Program-made: the position numbers and the translations under genes
Notes under the pieces: model-generated
Told to the model about the DNA's origin: nothing
What the model saw: the letters and a program-made list of their open reading frames with translations, nothing else
The model's database searches: none
Origin: CAIVAT01 sp964525995
GTDB lineage: Bacteria > Bacteroidota > Bacteroidia > Bacteroidales > FEN-979
Assembly: GCA_964525995.1 (NCBI GenBank)
Contig: CAZGIM010000008.1
Location: forward strand, 94,336 to 158,335
Reading direction: 5' to 3'
DNA: 64,000 bases
In this document: piece by piece, positions 63,993-64,000 of the stretch
How positions within the stretch are numbered: position 1 is the first letter of the stretch
Layout: every line of letters begins with the position of its first letter

Positions 63993-64000
63993 TGCTTTAA

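Larger units (their letters stand above)
63452..63994 (+). mobile_element. IS200/IS605-family insertion sequence (transposase only)
   Basis: A compact element bounded by subterminal hairpins: CCACCACC / GGTGGTGG at 63454-63472 on the left and TCCACCTTC / GAAGGTGGA at 63972-63992 on the right. Between them lies a single tnpA gene; no tnpB or IscB is present within the window. IS200/IS605 elements recognise such imperfect palindromes as single strands. The exact cleavage points and target site cannot be fixed from one copy, and the right end is within a few bases of the window edge. Confidence 0.85.

Noticed and set aside
1..64000. CRISPR arrays, prophage, toxin-antitoxin or restriction systems
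   Set aside because: I looked for regular direct repeats with spacers, integrases, phage structural genes and paired small toxins and found none that the sequence supports.

Overview
The window looks like chromosomal DNA of a Bacteroidota bacterium, probably of the Bacteroidales/Marinilabiliales type. The signs are an S46 (DPP7-type) dipeptidyl-peptidase, LytS/LytTR two-component pairs, a lamin-tail protein with a type IX secretion C-terminal domain, a GldH-like lipoprotein, DUF4175 and DUF5916 proteins, promoter elements of the TTTG/TAnnTTTG type, and little use of Shine-Dalgarno sites. Most of it is ordinary core and envelope/respiratory gene content. I see no CRISPR array, prophage or defence island.

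Layout. 1-4.2 kb holds the tail of a membrane protein, tRNA-Cys, folB and glnS, then a tRNA-Gln directly behind glnS and gltX running towards it. 4.3-11.4 kb is an AT-rich run: a giant coiled-coil DUF4175 membrane protein, a small degenerate ATPase-fold protein, ybeY, mnmG and a methyltransferase. mnmG is bracketed by two parS-like palindromes, one a perfect match to the 16-bp ParB site. 11.5-20.8 kb carries a very large sensor kinase, a GldH-like lipoprotein, a riboflavin kinase that lacks the usual FAD synthetase half, asd, a secreted lamin-tail protein and comF. 20.9-26.6 kb has a fused two-domain oligopeptide-type ABC ATPase, RNase R and a bifunctional OlsF-like aminolipid acyltransferase.

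26.6-36.9 kb contains two paralogous LytS/LytTR systems. One is intact, with overlapping genes. In the other, kinase and regulator are separated by a GC-rich amidohydrolase gene. Between the two systems lie a carboxypeptidase-regulatory-like protein, a membrane protein and the S46 peptidase. 36.9-40.6 kb holds a LysE exporter, an EEP-family hydrolase, a pseudouridine synthase and a SpoU methyltransferase.

40.7-54.2 kb is a nitrogen-oxide region. It starts with an NsrR-like Rrf2 regulator and a ferredoxin-like protein. Next come a 58-codon stub of nitric oxide reductase, a cupin, a DUF438/hemerythrin/PAS/DUF2249 protein and the C-terminal piece of a PepSY membrane protein. After an HD hydrolase, an M28 peptidase, a DUF5916 protein and XseAB comes the NrfHA nitrite reductase, behind a near-ideal Bacteroidota promoter, followed by a second cupin. 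54.3-64 kb has an RNA methyltransferase-like gene, hemW with a sensor kinase, an S9 peptidase lipoprotein, a mannose-1-phosphate guanylyltransferase, an exported flavin-oxidase-fold protein, a small NTF2-like gene, a PQ-loop-like membrane protein and an IS200/IS605-family element at the right edge.

The points most worth following up are the parS pair around mnmG, the decayed NO-reductase locus next to an intact NrfHA system, the kinase-only RibF, the two-component pair split by a compositionally foreign gene, and the tRNA-Gln placed directly behind glnS.
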